This document shows positions 48,795 through 58,369 of a stretch of DNA of 64,000 bases, piece after piece. The DNA comes from Croceivirga sp. (GTDB lineage: Bacteria; Bacteroidota; Bacteroidia; Flavobacteriales; Flavobacteriaceae), in assembly GCA_028284285.1 (NCBI GenBank), contig JANQSA010000064.1, forward strand, positions 1-64,000. The letters run 5' to 3'. Made by a program: the position numbers and the translations under genes. The stretch's first letter is position 1, and every line of letters begins with the position of its first letter. Below the pieces are notes generated by a model. It was given only the letters and a program-made list of their open reading frames with translations, was not told the DNA's origin and made no database searches.

Positions 48795-49483
48795 TTGGAT
48801 TGTAAAATGTCCGCTATTATTTTGCCGTCTTCCATGGTGACCACACGACGGGCCCGGTCTATTACCCTTTGGTCATGGGTGGAAAAAACAAAGGTGATCC
48901 CTTCTTTTTCGTTGAGTTGCTCCATGATGTCCAGAAGATCCGATGTGGATTTTGAATCCAAATTGGCCGTGGGTTCATCGGCTAAAACGAATTTGGGTCG
49001 GGAGGCCAATGCCCTTGCCACGGCAATACGCTGTTGCTGGCCCCCGCTCATTTCATTAGGACGTTTTAAGGCCTGGTTTTCCAAGCCAACCGATTTCAGC
49101 AATTCTTCCACCCGCGCATCGATGGTTTCTTTCGATTCGTGTTGTAAAAGCATGATGAAACCTATGTTCTCTTTCGCGTTCAGTACAGGGATCAAATTGT
49201 AGGCCTGAAATACAAAGCCTATATTCTGTAATCTGAAATTGATCCGTTCATTTTCTTCCAGCTCAAGAATGTCAATTTCATTCACAAATACGTTGCCTGA
49301 ATGGGGTTTGTCCAAACCTCCGATAATATTGAGCAAAGTACTTTTTCCAGATCCGGAAGGGCCAACAATGGCGGTAAATTCGCCCTTTTCTATAGCCAGG
49401 GACAAACCGTTTAAGGCCCGCACTTCATTTCCCTTTCCCTCGTTATAGACCTTCTTTAGATTCTCAGTTTTTATAACATTCAT
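48791..49483 (-). CDS. ABC transporter ATP-binding protein (LolD/MacB type)
   Basis: GPSGSGKSTLLNIIGGLD, MSGGQQQRIAVARAL, LADEPTANLD. Confidence 0.96.
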   Translation of the reverse strand: MNVIKTENLKKVYNEGKGNEVRALNGLSLAIEKGEFTAIVGPSGSGKSTLLNIIGGLDKPHSGNVFVNEIDILELEENERINFRLQNIGFVFQAYNLIPVLNAKENIGFIMLLQHESKETIDARVEELLKSVGLENQALKRPNEMSGGQQQRIAVARALASRPKFVLADEPTANLDSKSTSDLLDIMEQLNEKEGITFVFSTHDQRVIDRARRVVTMEDGKIIADILQSN

Positions 49484-49522
49484 GTTGTTTGTCTTTAAAT
49501 GATAATTCAGGTGTAGATCTTT

Positions 49523-50743
49523 TTAAATGGCCTTCACGGCTTCAGCCGGATTTAGTTGTAAAGCTCTTCTTGCCGGTACCAATGCAGCGATCAATGCCAC
49601 AATGAGTGTCATCAAAGTAATATTCAAGTACAGGACAGCGGGTAATGTTGTATATACTCTGGAATCCATTCCAAAGCTTTGCAGTCCCTTACCAACAGAT
49701 GAGAGATCTATTCCTTGCAAGCCAAAATATTCTATCGTCCAGATTGATAACAGGACCCCAAGAGGCGCTGCGATCATGGCCAAGAAGAGTGTCTCCAACA
49801 TAATCATGGCGAATACTTTTCGTCTGTCCATACCAACGGAAAGTAACATGCCTATTTCCCTTTTTCGTTCCAAAACTGCCATGAGCATGGTGTTGACAAT
49901 TCCGAATGTCAATGCCAGTAAAATGATACCCATGAAAATGTAGAGAAAGTTGTTCATGGTTTTTTGTGTATAGCCCAGTTCTGGTGCGAGTTCATCCCAG
50001 GTTTCCACTAAATTATCCGTAGAAATTTGATTTTTAACCGGTAGGGTCTCTTCAACATTGGTACAGAGAATGGCTATTTCGTGGTATTTGCCACTCAAGT
50101 CAACTATGGGAGCTAAATCGTCATATTTTACAAATACATTTGCTTCATCAAATGAACTGTTCACTGTTTTAAAGATGCCTTCTACTCTGAAGCTTGTGGC
50201 GATGGTATTATTACCGGAATCCTGAAAGTTGAGCACAACTTTGGAGTTGATCTTTACGTCTAATTTATGTGCCAGTTTTTCGCCAATGACAATGGGGTTT
50301 CTTTTCAGTTTGTGCAAATAGGTGCCTTGCACTAATTTTTTAGAAATAGCTGTTACTTTTTCTTCTTCTTTAGGATAAATGCCCAAAATCTTCACACCAT
50401 AATTGCCATGGGCAGTAGATGCCATTCCTTGCAAAACCAAACGTTTTGAATACGCCTTTACGTGACTCATGGTATCTATATCATTTAAAATGGTTTTGCT
50501 ACCCGTGATGGTATCTTTTTTGTCAAAGTCTTCTAAAAATCCTGGATTGTGTATTTGAATATGGGACAAATAGGTATCAATGGAACTTTTTAAACGCTGG
50601 TCGTTCAGCCCTGCGGTCATGGCCATGATAAACAGGCCGGCCCATATCCCTACGACTATGGAAGCTATAACAATACTGCTTCGTAGCTTGTTTCTCCAAA
50701 CGTTTCTCCATGCTATTGTTAGTAGTGTTTTCATTCGCATCAT
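49523..50743 (-). CDS. ABC transporter permease (FtsX/MacB type)
   Basis: TIAWRNVWRNKLRSS and C-terminal PARRALQLNPAEAVKAI. Confidence 0.93.
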   Translation of the reverse strand: MMRMKTLLTIAWRNVWRNKLRSSIVIASIVVGIWAGLFIMAMTAGLNDQRLKSSIDTYLSHIQIHNPGFLEDFDKKDTITGSKTILNDIDTMSHVKAYSKRLVLQGMASTAHGNYGVKILGIYPKEEEKVTAISKKLVQGTYLHKLKRNPIVIGEKLAHKLDVKINSKVVLNFQDSGNNTIATSFRVEGIFKTVNSSFDEANVFVKYDDLAPIVDLSGKYHEIAILCTNVEETLPVKNQISTDNLVETWDELAPELGYTQKTMNNFLYIFMGIILLALTFGIVNTMLMAVLERKREIGMLLSVGMDRRKVFAMIMLETLFLAMIAAPLGVLLSIWTIEYFGLQGIDLSSVGKGLQSFGMDSRVYTTLPAVLYLNITLMTLIVALIAALVPARRALQLNPAEAVKAI

Positions 50744-50746
50744 GAT

Positions 50747-51958
50747 TTAGCCCCTCATGGCTCTTAGAGGGTTGAGTTTTTTGATGATTACAATAGGGTA
50801 AAGCGCTACGAGCAGAGCTATGGAAAAAATAAGTGATGCGTGAACCAATGGAAGGTCGGGTTGTATGTAAAAAGGGATCTCTGCACTGAAACCAAAAGTT
50901 TCCATCATTTCGGCTTCCGTACCTGGCAATACCAAAGGATCATAATGTTTCCAGAGCATAATAGGGTAGGCCAAAAGGACTCCTGCCAATACGCCCAGTA
51001 GGGATAAAATGACGGTTTCCATAAATACCATGAGCATTAATTTGCCTTTTTTCATACCGATCGAGACCAACACACCAAATTCATATTTTCGTTCCTGGGT
51101 CATCATGAGTACGGTACCAAAAATGCCGAAGATGAGAATCATATAAAGTATGGCCACCATCAACAATCCGCCCACGTTGTCGGCCAAAATGGTTTGTTGC
51201 AGTTCAGGCATCATTTCTTGCCAGTTCATGACTTCATAACTGTCGTCCAATTTATCTGAAATAGCCTCTTGCAATGATTTTAAACGGGCATTGTTCTTTT
51301 TGTCTATTACCAGACTCGTGGCAATACCGTCAGCACTGAAAAGATCCTGGGCACCTTCTAAGGACATCAGTGCAGTAGCCTTGTTTAATGTTGGGTTTTT
51401 TAGGTCTATGATACCTGAAACGTTAAACTTATCGGCGGCCATCATGCCGTGATACCCTTGTCCCAGAAACACTACCGTATCATTTATATCTGCTTTGAAA
51501 TAGGACGCTACTCCTTTTCCTATGATGATGTCTTTTGGATTTTTGGGGAGGGTTCCGTTCACCAGTTTTGCATCAATATTTTGGAGCTTTTGTTCCTTGC
51601 TAAAATCCAGTCCATTCAGCCCGATTACTTTGGTGAGATCCCCCACAGATAGTAATCCGTAGTTTTCCAACCGGGGCAACAATGCCTCAACACCTTCCGT
51701 GTTTGATACTTTACTGATCAAACCGTCGGTCATGGCAATGGATTTATCTATGGAACGTTTGTCCCAGTAACCATTTTCATGTATCTGGATGTATCCCGTG
51801 TAAGAACCCACAACATTGTCTATCATGCTTTTGTAAGTTCCCAATTGTACAGAACGCATGATGAGTGAAAGGAACACCGCAATCAAGATGGAAGCTGCCG
51901 TAATGAGACTTCTTTTTTTGTTTCGCCAAATATTTCGCCAGGCAATCTTTAAAATCAC
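50747..51958 (-). CDS. ABC transporter permease (FtsX/MacB type)
   Basis: IAWRNIWRNKKRSLITAASI and KKLNPLRAMRG. Confidence 0.93.
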   Translation of the reverse strand: MILKIAWRNIWRNKKRSLITAASILIAVFLSLIMRSVQLGTYKSMIDNVVGSYTGYIQIHENGYWDKRSIDKSIAMTDGLISKVSNTEGVEALLPRLENYGLLSVGDLTKVIGLNGLDFSKEQKLQNIDAKLVNGTLPKNPKDIIIGKGVASYFKADINDTVVFLGQGYHGMMAADKFNVSGIIDLKNPTLNKATALMSLEGAQDLFSADGIATSLVIDKKNNARLKSLQEAISDKLDDSYEVMNWQEMMPELQQTILADNVGGLLMVAILYMILIFGIFGTVLMMTQERKYEFGVLVSIGMKKGKLMLMVFMETVILSLLGVLAGVLLAYPIMLWKHYDPLVLPGTEAEMMETFGFSAEIPFYIQPDLPLVHASLIFSIALLVALYPIVIIKKLNPLRAMRG

Positions 51959-51976
51959 TGCTTTACCATTTGAGGG

Positions 51977-52717
51977 TTAGTGGATACGCTTCATGTAATT
52001 TGTGGTAAAGTATTCATCCGGGATATCCATATCAAACTTCCACTGGTTGTAAGTAATCACGGTGGATTGCCCTGGTTTATCAACAGGGGTAACCGTCAGT
52101 TTTGAAGGGAGTAGCTTCCCGTCAAATGTCTTGACCATGGATCCAATCATGCGGTTGACCAAAAACATATCTTCATCATAGTAGTCCGTTTGCATCTGCA
52201 TGTACTCCTCTTTGTCAATCCAGATGATAATTTTTCCCCAAACAACGGCAGCATCGGGTTTGGGAGTCAGTTCAATCTTCCAGCAGGGGTAACCTTCCTT
52301 CTCTTCTTCACCTATGATTTCTTTGGTATAATCGGTTACCAAAGAAGATTGTTTGATCAAATCATCATTGGTCAGGTCCGTTCCCATCCAATTTTGCAGC
52401 ATCATAGAGGGTGGGAACTTTATAGTTCTTTCCAGGGTAAGAAGGTAATTCCAAACCTCTTTTTCCCGCATTAGGAACACTGTGCCTTTTTCTTTTGCAG
52501 GACTTGTTATCACCGAGACAGAATGGTCTGAGCCCCTGGTCCATCCTCTCATTTTCATTTCTTTGGACCATTTTGGCCGAATGATATCAATGGTCAGTTC
52601 CGTATACGAGGACGTTCCCCTTAATTTGGCATCGGATTTTTTGACAATTTCATCAGCATTTTGACCGAGTAGGTAGCAGGGTAGTGCTAATACCAGGATC
52701 CATACGTTTAGTTTCAT
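51977..52717 (-). CDS. LolA-like outer-membrane lipoprotein-sorting protein
   Basis: signal peptide; ADEIVKKSDAKLRGTSSYTELTIDIIRPKWSKEMKMRGWTRGSDHSVSVITSPAKEKGTVFL. Confidence 0.82.
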   Translation of the reverse strand: MKLNVWILVLALPCYLLGQNADEIVKKSDAKLRGTSSYTELTIDIIRPKWSKEMKMRGWTRGSDHSVSVITSPAKEKGTVFLMREKEVWNYLLTLERTIKFPPSMMLQNWMGTDLTNDDLIKQSSLVTDYTKEIIGEEEKEGYPCWKIELTPKPDAAVVWGKIIIWIDKEEYMQMQTDYYDEDMFLVNRMIGSMVKTFDGKLLPSKLTVTPVDKPGQSTVITYNQWKFDMDIPDEYFTTNYMKRIH

Positions 52718-52721
52718 TGTT

Positions 52722-53315
52722 TTAATTTTTCTGGTTCATATAACCGTTTATAATGTTTTCCTTGATTTTGTTCAGGGGATAACTTTTACCAAAAACCATA
52801 TATTGAATGCCTATGCCATCAATCAAGGCTCCAAGTTTAAAGGCTTCGTTTTCGGGATCATGATGACCCATACTGGTAAAAAGTTCCTGTAGTTGCAAGG
52901 TTAGATCTGTGTATACTGCAGAAATTGTTTGATGTACCGATGGAATGGATGCCACATGTACGGCCAGGGAAACTATAAGACTCCACAACTCTTTCTTTTC
53001 TTCTAACACCCTGAAAAAGCCCTCAATGATTTCCCGGATGATTTCTTTGGGACCTAGCTCTTTTAATTGGTCTTCGGATAAGTTAAGTTCGGTGGCCTCT
53101 TTCAATGCGAAGTCAATAGCCGCATTCAGTAATTCCTCTTTGTTTTCAAAATAGCTGTAAAGAAGCCCTTTTGACATTTTTACCTCTTTGGCAATATCAC
53201 TTATTGAGGTGTTGAAATAGCCTCTTGTGGCAAATAAATGCAGGGCTTCGGAAACAATTTGTTCTCTCTTGGCCCTTCTGTGTGCAGCGAGTTGTTCTTC
53301 TGTTCTGGGACTCAT
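52722..53315 (-). CDS. TetR/AcrR-family regulator
   Basis: REQIVSEALHLFATRGYFNTSISDIAKEVKMSKGLLYSYFENKEEL. Confidence 0.95.
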   Translation of the reverse strand: MSPRTEEQLAAHRRAKREQIVSEALHLFATRGYFNTSISDIAKEVKMSKGLLYSYFENKEELLNAAIDFALKEATELNLSEDQLKELGPKEIIREIIEGFFRVLEEKKELWSLIVSLAVHVASIPSVHQTISAVYTDLTLQLQELFTSMGHHDPENEAFKLGALIDGIGIQYMVFGKSYPLNKIKENIINGYMNQKN

Positions 53316-53324
53316 ATTTTAAAA

Positions 53325-53340
53325 TTGAACGATTGGTCAA
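53325..53340. promoter_or_regulatory. candidate TetR operator
   Basis: TTGAACGATTGGTCAA imperfect dyad just upstream of the tetR ATG. Confidence 0.5.
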
Positions 53341-53611
53341 AATTAAAAAATATTTGAGTAAGAAAACAGCTTTGTGAATTATTTAACAAAAATCAAAAGT
53401 GACCAATGAATGCTATGGTCAGTCCTGGGAATGCGTATTCGCAAATGAGAAATCCGGAATGCAATGCGTTGCTCAAAGGATAAACTATTTGAATATGAGT
53501 TATTTATGGCAGAACAGAATGATTGTAAATAGGGAGGGATTACCGTAAATTCTCTTTTTTTCGTGATCTCTCGGCACTTATTCAAAACCCAATCATACGT
53601 CTTCGGTTTTT

Positions 53612-54796
53612 TTAAAATGCCTCTGATAGATTAAAGGAGAAAGTGGTCTGCCTGCCGTTGACACCATTGCTGCCTTCCCGAAGACCATAGGCAAAATCAA
53701 TTCTGAGGTTCATACGATTCTTTTTGTTGAAAAGAACTCTTAAGCCCCCTCCCAATGCCAAGTTGGTATTGGATATTTTGTAAGAACCCGTTTCTCCATA
53801 GGCCTGCTGACCATTAACGAACATCACCATACCCAAGCCTTTCCAAAAATGGGATCCGGGATATTCCAGATTTTCATCACGCCAAAAAGGTAAGCGGTAT
53901 TCAATATCAATTTGTTGTGAATGCCGGTCCTGGAAAGTTCCTCGAAAATAACCCCTGCTGTTTGGGCGGGAAAGCCCGTATAATGGGATATTACCCGTGC
54001 TGCCAAAAGGATGTTTCCAGTCTTGGATCAGGCGAAAGGCCAAGGTATGGTTTTTAAAAGGGTTAACGTATTTGATAAGTTCAACTCGCGACGCATGGTA
54101 CTCAAAATCACTTCCAAAGATTTTGGAATTGGCCAGAAACGATAACTGAAGAAAATGTCCCCTTCTCGAATTAATGATCTTATCCCGGGTATCTGAGGTC
54201 AATAAAAGTCCCAGGCCAACTCGTTTTCCCACTATCCGACTTTGGAGACGATTTAGTTTTTCCGCACCCTGAAGTATTTGAAAAGAATTGGGAATGGGGT
54301 CGTAGTCCAGGACATTTTCGATATTGACCGTAGGACCAAAGAACAGTTTTTCCCCTACTTTTTTTTGATAACTTCCCTGAAAACCAACTCGCGCTACCGT
54401 TACATTCAGGTAGTTCAGGACGTCATCTGAATCATTTTCGGTGAGCAGAAGGCTTGGATCATTACCAAGGCCATAATTTCTATCCGGGGCATCAAAATAA
54501 TACAGCCAGCCATTGATGCGGTCATTATTGGATAAAAAGAATTGATTGCCGGACTCCAAAAACAATTGGTTGCGTGTAGTGTAAATTGCCGACATGTTTA
54601 CGAAAGAAACAGGGATGTCCTCTTTTCCCTTGCTCAGATCAAAGTACCGGAACCCAATTGCTCCCAGGTTAAGTGCAGATTCAGCAGAATAGGTGATAAC
54701 AGGAAGCCAGTCGTACTTCCTTGCCGAGGCAGAATCCTGTGCGGTTGTAGCTTGCCAAAAAAGTGCTGAAGTTAGAATTACAAGTATACGTTTCAT
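53612..54796 (-). CDS. Omp85/surface-antigen-like beta-barrel protein
   Basis: signal peptide; LTSDTRDKIINSRRGHFLQLSF; RGYFRGTFQDRHSQQIDIEYR. Confidence 0.82.
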   Translation of the reverse strand: MKRILVILTSALFWQATTAQDSASARKYDWLPVITYSAESALNLGAIGFRYFDLSKGKEDIPVSFVNMSAIYTTRNQLFLESGNQFFLSNNDRINGWLYYFDAPDRNYGLGNDPSLLLTENDSDDVLNYLNVTVARVGFQGSYQKKVGEKLFFGPTVNIENVLDYDPIPNSFQILQGAEKLNRLQSRIVGKRVGLGLLLTSDTRDKIINSRRGHFLQLSFLANSKIFGSDFEYHASRVELIKYVNPFKNHTLAFRLIQDWKHPFGSTGNIPLYGLSRPNSRGYFRGTFQDRHSQQIDIEYRLPFWRDENLEYPGSHFWKGLGMVMFVNGQQAYGETGSYKISNTNLALGGGLRVLFNKKNRMNLRIDFAYGLREGSNGVNGRQTTFSFNLSEAF

Positions 54797-54847
54797 GATT
54801 ACATATGGATTTTGATTGATGATGTAAAGCGATAGGGGCTATCCTAC

Positions 54848-55678
54848 CTAATTATCCGGCTTTTTGGGTTTCCTGGTTTTTAATGTTAGTTTCATGATTT
54901 TCAATACGGGAAGACCAATAAGACCTACAGCAATAGCCCCCAGAAATACTAAACTGAAGTAAAACGGGCTATAATGTGAGCCCATCGTTGGGAAAACAAA
55001 AACAGATAGATTGATTTGCATATGGAACAAAATGGTGATAAACACATTTCTCCCGTAGTTCAGGAATAACCCTACCATTACAATCCTTTTTAGGACAGAG
55101 GCAATACCTTGCCAGAAGATCCAATGGAGTTCTTTCCCCATTTGGATATAGGGTATTAAATGCCAAATAGCCCAAACAACACCCACGATTAACCCCGTAT
55201 ATAAGATGCCATTTCTTTTTAAAAGGGCATTGGTGGCGTATCCTGTCCATCCAATTTCCTCCAATGCCGCACCTATGAAAAAGAATACTGCTAAAAACAT
55301 TATGTCATGGAGGGAGGTTTGGATGGGCGGTAAATCAATTCCCGCGCTACGCATAACGAAAAATGTCAAGGTCAAAACGAAGGGCATGATCAGAATGGCC
55401 AGTACGTATCCGACCATAGGGGTAGATTTCAAATCAAAGGATTTCCAAATAAGTTCCTTCAATTCCCTAAAAGAATGGTGAATCCCCAGTGCAAGTGCCG
55501 GGCATACCACCATTAGAGCGCTAACGGGTAATCCAACGGGCAACAAGCCATCACCGAAATTCCCTATCAAATAGAAGGGAACGGAAAGGATAACTATCCA
55601 AAGGAAATAGCTAAAAGTCTTTAAGGATATTCGCATTGTTTTTGATGTTTGATGGGAAAATGAAATGCCTACATCCAC
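54848..55678 (-). CDS. CPBP-family intramembrane metalloprotease-like protein
   Basis: multi-TM; FFIGAALEEIGWTGYAT and VVWAIWHLIPY motifs. Confidence 0.85.
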   Translation of the reverse strand: MDVGISFSHQTSKTMRISLKTFSYFLWIVILSVPFYLIGNFGDGLLPVGLPVSALMVVCPALALGIHHSFRELKELIWKSFDLKSTPMVGYVLAILIMPFVLTLTFFVMRSAGIDLPPIQTSLHDIMFLAVFFFIGAALEEIGWTGYATNALLKRNGILYTGLIVGVVWAIWHLIPYIQMGKELHWIFWQGIASVLKRIVMVGLFLNYGRNVFITILFHMQINLSVFVFPTMGSHYSPFYFSLVFLGAIAVGLIGLPVLKIMKLTLKTRKPKKPDN

Positions 55679-55988
55679 CCAAATACCAATACTGTCGTTT
55701 ATACAGCCGTTTGTCTATGAGTCAAAAAAGGATGGGTTTCACACTTTTCATCTTCCATCCTTAGATAGTTGTGAACAAAGCTCTTTGGTTAAAATGAGAA
55801 GAAAAAGGAAAGGGTGTTCCGGAAACCGTATTCAGGACAAATTCTTAGGTTACCGAAATTTGATTTCGAAATTGTTTGCCTGTCTACTTGCTGGCGAACC
55901 ATTGCCGCTACAGTACTACCTGGGGCAATTTATAAGTCATACTTTTCCTAACAACAGTATCATGGATTCGGCCGGATGGAATTGCTGC

Positions 55989-56834
55989 TCAGGCATTTTT
56001 TTCAATAAACTCAAGGGTAAGCGGTATGGAATCTTCCGAGTCCTTTCCTATCCAAAAGAGATGCCCCCACGTATTACGGAGGATTTCAAATTTTGAATGG
56101 GGAATCATTTCATGTGCATGTCGGGCATGCGCTATGGAGACAGAAGTGTCATTTTCACTATGGATGATCAGCGTAGGACATTTTACTTTCGCAACCACAT
56201 CCTTAGGGACATCTTGATCGATATCATTCAAAAAACCGTATCCGGAATTATAATATCTCAGGGCGGATATCAATTCCCGGATAGCTTCCCTGGTCAATTG
56301 GTGAGCAGGATGCATGGAAAACTGGGAATAAAAACTTCCGGCCATCATTTTGGGAAAAATCCTGGAAAAGAACCTTACCATTCCCCAGGTGAATTTTTCA
56401 ATTTTCGGGTGAAATAGCAGTTGTGCCGTTTTATAGATTTTTCCATTCTCATCCAGCCATTTTTTAGAAATTGCGGAAGCCAGGATTAGTGCATTCACCT
56501 TATTGGGATAATTTGCAGCCAGTTCAATCGCTGTTAGGCCCCCTGCCGAAATACCGTATACCGTCACCTTGCTCAAAGACAATACACTTAATAATTCCGC
56601 AATTAGATCGGCAGACTTCCGTGGCGTCCGATTATCGTTCAAGGGGGTTTTACCGTAGCCCGGGCGAGATGGGGTGATCAATTGAAATTTTTTCAGGTCA
56701 AATCCCTTATGGCAAAGCGTCTCCCGGCAATTTGAGTGTCCTCCATGTATAAACACTATGGGAATTCCGTTTCCTATGGCACTATACTCGATATCCCCCA
56801 GTGGGGTATGTATTACTTTACTGTTCATTTGCAT
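55989..56834 (-). CDS. alpha/beta hydrolase
   Basis: VFIHGGHSNC, VYGISAGGLTAIELA, LIIHSENDTSVS, WGHLFW. Confidence 0.93.
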   Translation of the reverse strand: MQMNSKVIHTPLGDIEYSAIGNGIPIVFIHGGHSNCRETLCHKGFDLKKFQLITPSRPGYGKTPLNDNRTPRKSADLIAELLSVLSLSKVTVYGISAGGLTAIELAANYPNKVNALILASAISKKWLDENGKIYKTAQLLFHPKIEKFTWGMVRFFSRIFPKMMAGSFYSQFSMHPAHQLTREAIRELISALRYYNSGYGFLNDIDQDVPKDVVAKVKCPTLIIHSENDTSVSIAHARHAHEMIPHSKFEILRNTWGHLFWIGKDSEDSIPLTLEFIEKNA

Positions 56835-57027
56835 TTACCCTGCATGTGTAACAAATAAGTAAGTCTATTTATTGTTTTTCCTTTGGGCGTAATAAAATTA
56901 AGGTTCTACTCTTTTCAAGCGCACCGGAATACTGGCGGTATCTCATGATTGAGGTTTTTGTTCGTAAACAACATACTTGACCGCATTCCGTTGCTTTCTA
57001 TACTTCATTTTCTTCCGTCCAATTTGT

Positions 57028-57189
57028 CTAAATTCCTCGACGGTAAAAATCTTCGTCGTAATTGGTACTAAAGTAGATGTCATCACCAGTAAAGTATCCT
57101 ATGGTTTGGTCTTCTACCTTAACAGTAAAACCCGTATGGGTTGGGACTACTTCGAATTTATTGGTTGCTAAACTTTCATGGGAGCAGGA
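57028..57189 (-). pseudogene. short coding-like remnant without in-frame start
   Basis: open frame SCSHESLATNKFEVVPTHTGFTVKVEDQTIGYFTGDDIYFSTNYDEDFYRRGI* preceded by an in-frame stop. Confidence 0.25.
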
Positions 57190-57225
57190 TCAAAAACATA
57201 CGATTTTTTAGTTTTTCACGTTTTA

Positions 57226-57241
57226 GTAAGATATATCTTAC
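57226..57241. promoter_or_regulatory. perfect palindrome upstream of FIST gene
   Basis: GTAAGATATATCTTAC ending 3 bp before ATG 57245. Confidence 0.5.
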
Positions 57242-57244
57242 ATT

Positions 57245-58369
57245 ATGCGAATATTCCAACACTCCATCCTGTCATCAGAAATGTTAGCAGAAATGAATAT
57301 AGGTTTTGACCCGGATGTCATTTTTCTTTTTGTATCACCTCAGTTTCGGAAAACGGAAAAAATTGTAGGCGCTTTGAAGGTGCAGTATCCGGAAACTGTT
57401 ATCGTAGGATGCTCCACAGCCGGAGAGATCATGGGGGATCAGGTATTGGACGGGAGCATTGCATTGACTGCCGTAAAATTTCGAGCCACGAGGGTGAGTT
57501 TGGCCGAGACTTTTGTAAGCCATCACAAAGACAGTCTATCCACGGGTCACCACCTGTACGAACAACTTCGTGCTGAGGATCTGAAGCATATCCTTGTTTT
57601 TAGCGATGGACTTCTGGTGAATGGGGCGAACCTGGTTAAGGGACTTAATCAAGGGGCTGATACTACCGTTAGCATTACCGGTGGTCTCGCAGGTGATGGT
57701 GTGGATTTTGGGAGCACCTTTGTCATATCCAATGAGGGGATTGCTTCCGGAAAAATTGTGGCTTTGGGGCTTTACGGTGATGCGTTAAAAGTAGGCTACG
57801 GTTCAAAAGGGGGATGGGATAGCTTTGGTGTGGAACGCCTGGTGACCAGGTCAAAGGACAATGTACTATATGAGTTGGATGGCTTTCCTGCCCTTGAGCT
57901 GTATAAATCATTTTTAGGAGATAAAGCCGAGGAATTGCCAAGCTCAGGTTTGTTGTTTCCCTTGAGTTTACGGGACGAAGAGCATCAGATTCCAGTGGTG
58001 CGTACCATTCTCTCTATAGATGAAAAAGCCCAAAGCCTGACTTTTGCAGGTAATATACCGGAAGGGGCCTATGTTCGGTTGATGAAGGCCAATGTGGATC
58101 ACCTTATCAATGGCGCAGAGCAATCTGCCAGAATTGGCGCTCTTCAAGAAGCGCAAGGAGATCAGTTGGCCTTTCTGATCAGTTGTGTGGGCAGACGCTT
58201 GGTGCTCAAACAGTTGGTGGAGGAAGAAGTAGAAGCCGTAAACGGTATTCTGGGTAAAAATACCTTCACCACCGGGTTCTATTCGTATGGGGAGATTGCA
58301 CCTTTTGATCAGTTCTCGCCATGCACCTTACACAACCAAACCATGACCATAACCACATTTACCGAATGA
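57245..58369 (+). CDS. FIST-domain sensor protein (NosP-like)
   Basis: FIST N: VIVGCSTAGEIMGDQVLDGSIALTAVKF; FIST C: ALLISCVGR-like LAFLISCVGRRLVL, TGFYSYGEIAPF. Confidence 0.88.
   Translation: MRIFQHSILSSEMLAEMNIGFDPDVIFLFVSPQFRKTEKIVGALKVQYPETVIVGCSTAGEIMGDQVLDGSIALTAVKFRATRVSLAETFVSHHKDSLSTGHHLYEQLRAEDLKHILVFSDGLLVNGANLVKGLNQGADTTVSITGGLAGDGVDFGSTFVISNEGIASGKIVALGLYGDALKVGYGSKGGWDSFGVERLVTRSKDNVLYELDGFPALELYKSFLGDKAEELPSSGLLFPLSLRDEEHQIPVVRTILSIDEKAQSLTFAGNIPEGAYVRLMKANVDHLINGAEQSARIGALQEAQGDQLAFLISCVGRRLVLKQLVEEEVEAVNGILGKNTFTTGFYSYGEIAPFDQFSPCTLHNQTMTITTFTE

Noticed and set aside
55665-56096. 143-aa + strand ORF
   Set aside because: Partly intergenic and partly antisense to the alpha/beta hydrolase; no motif seen.
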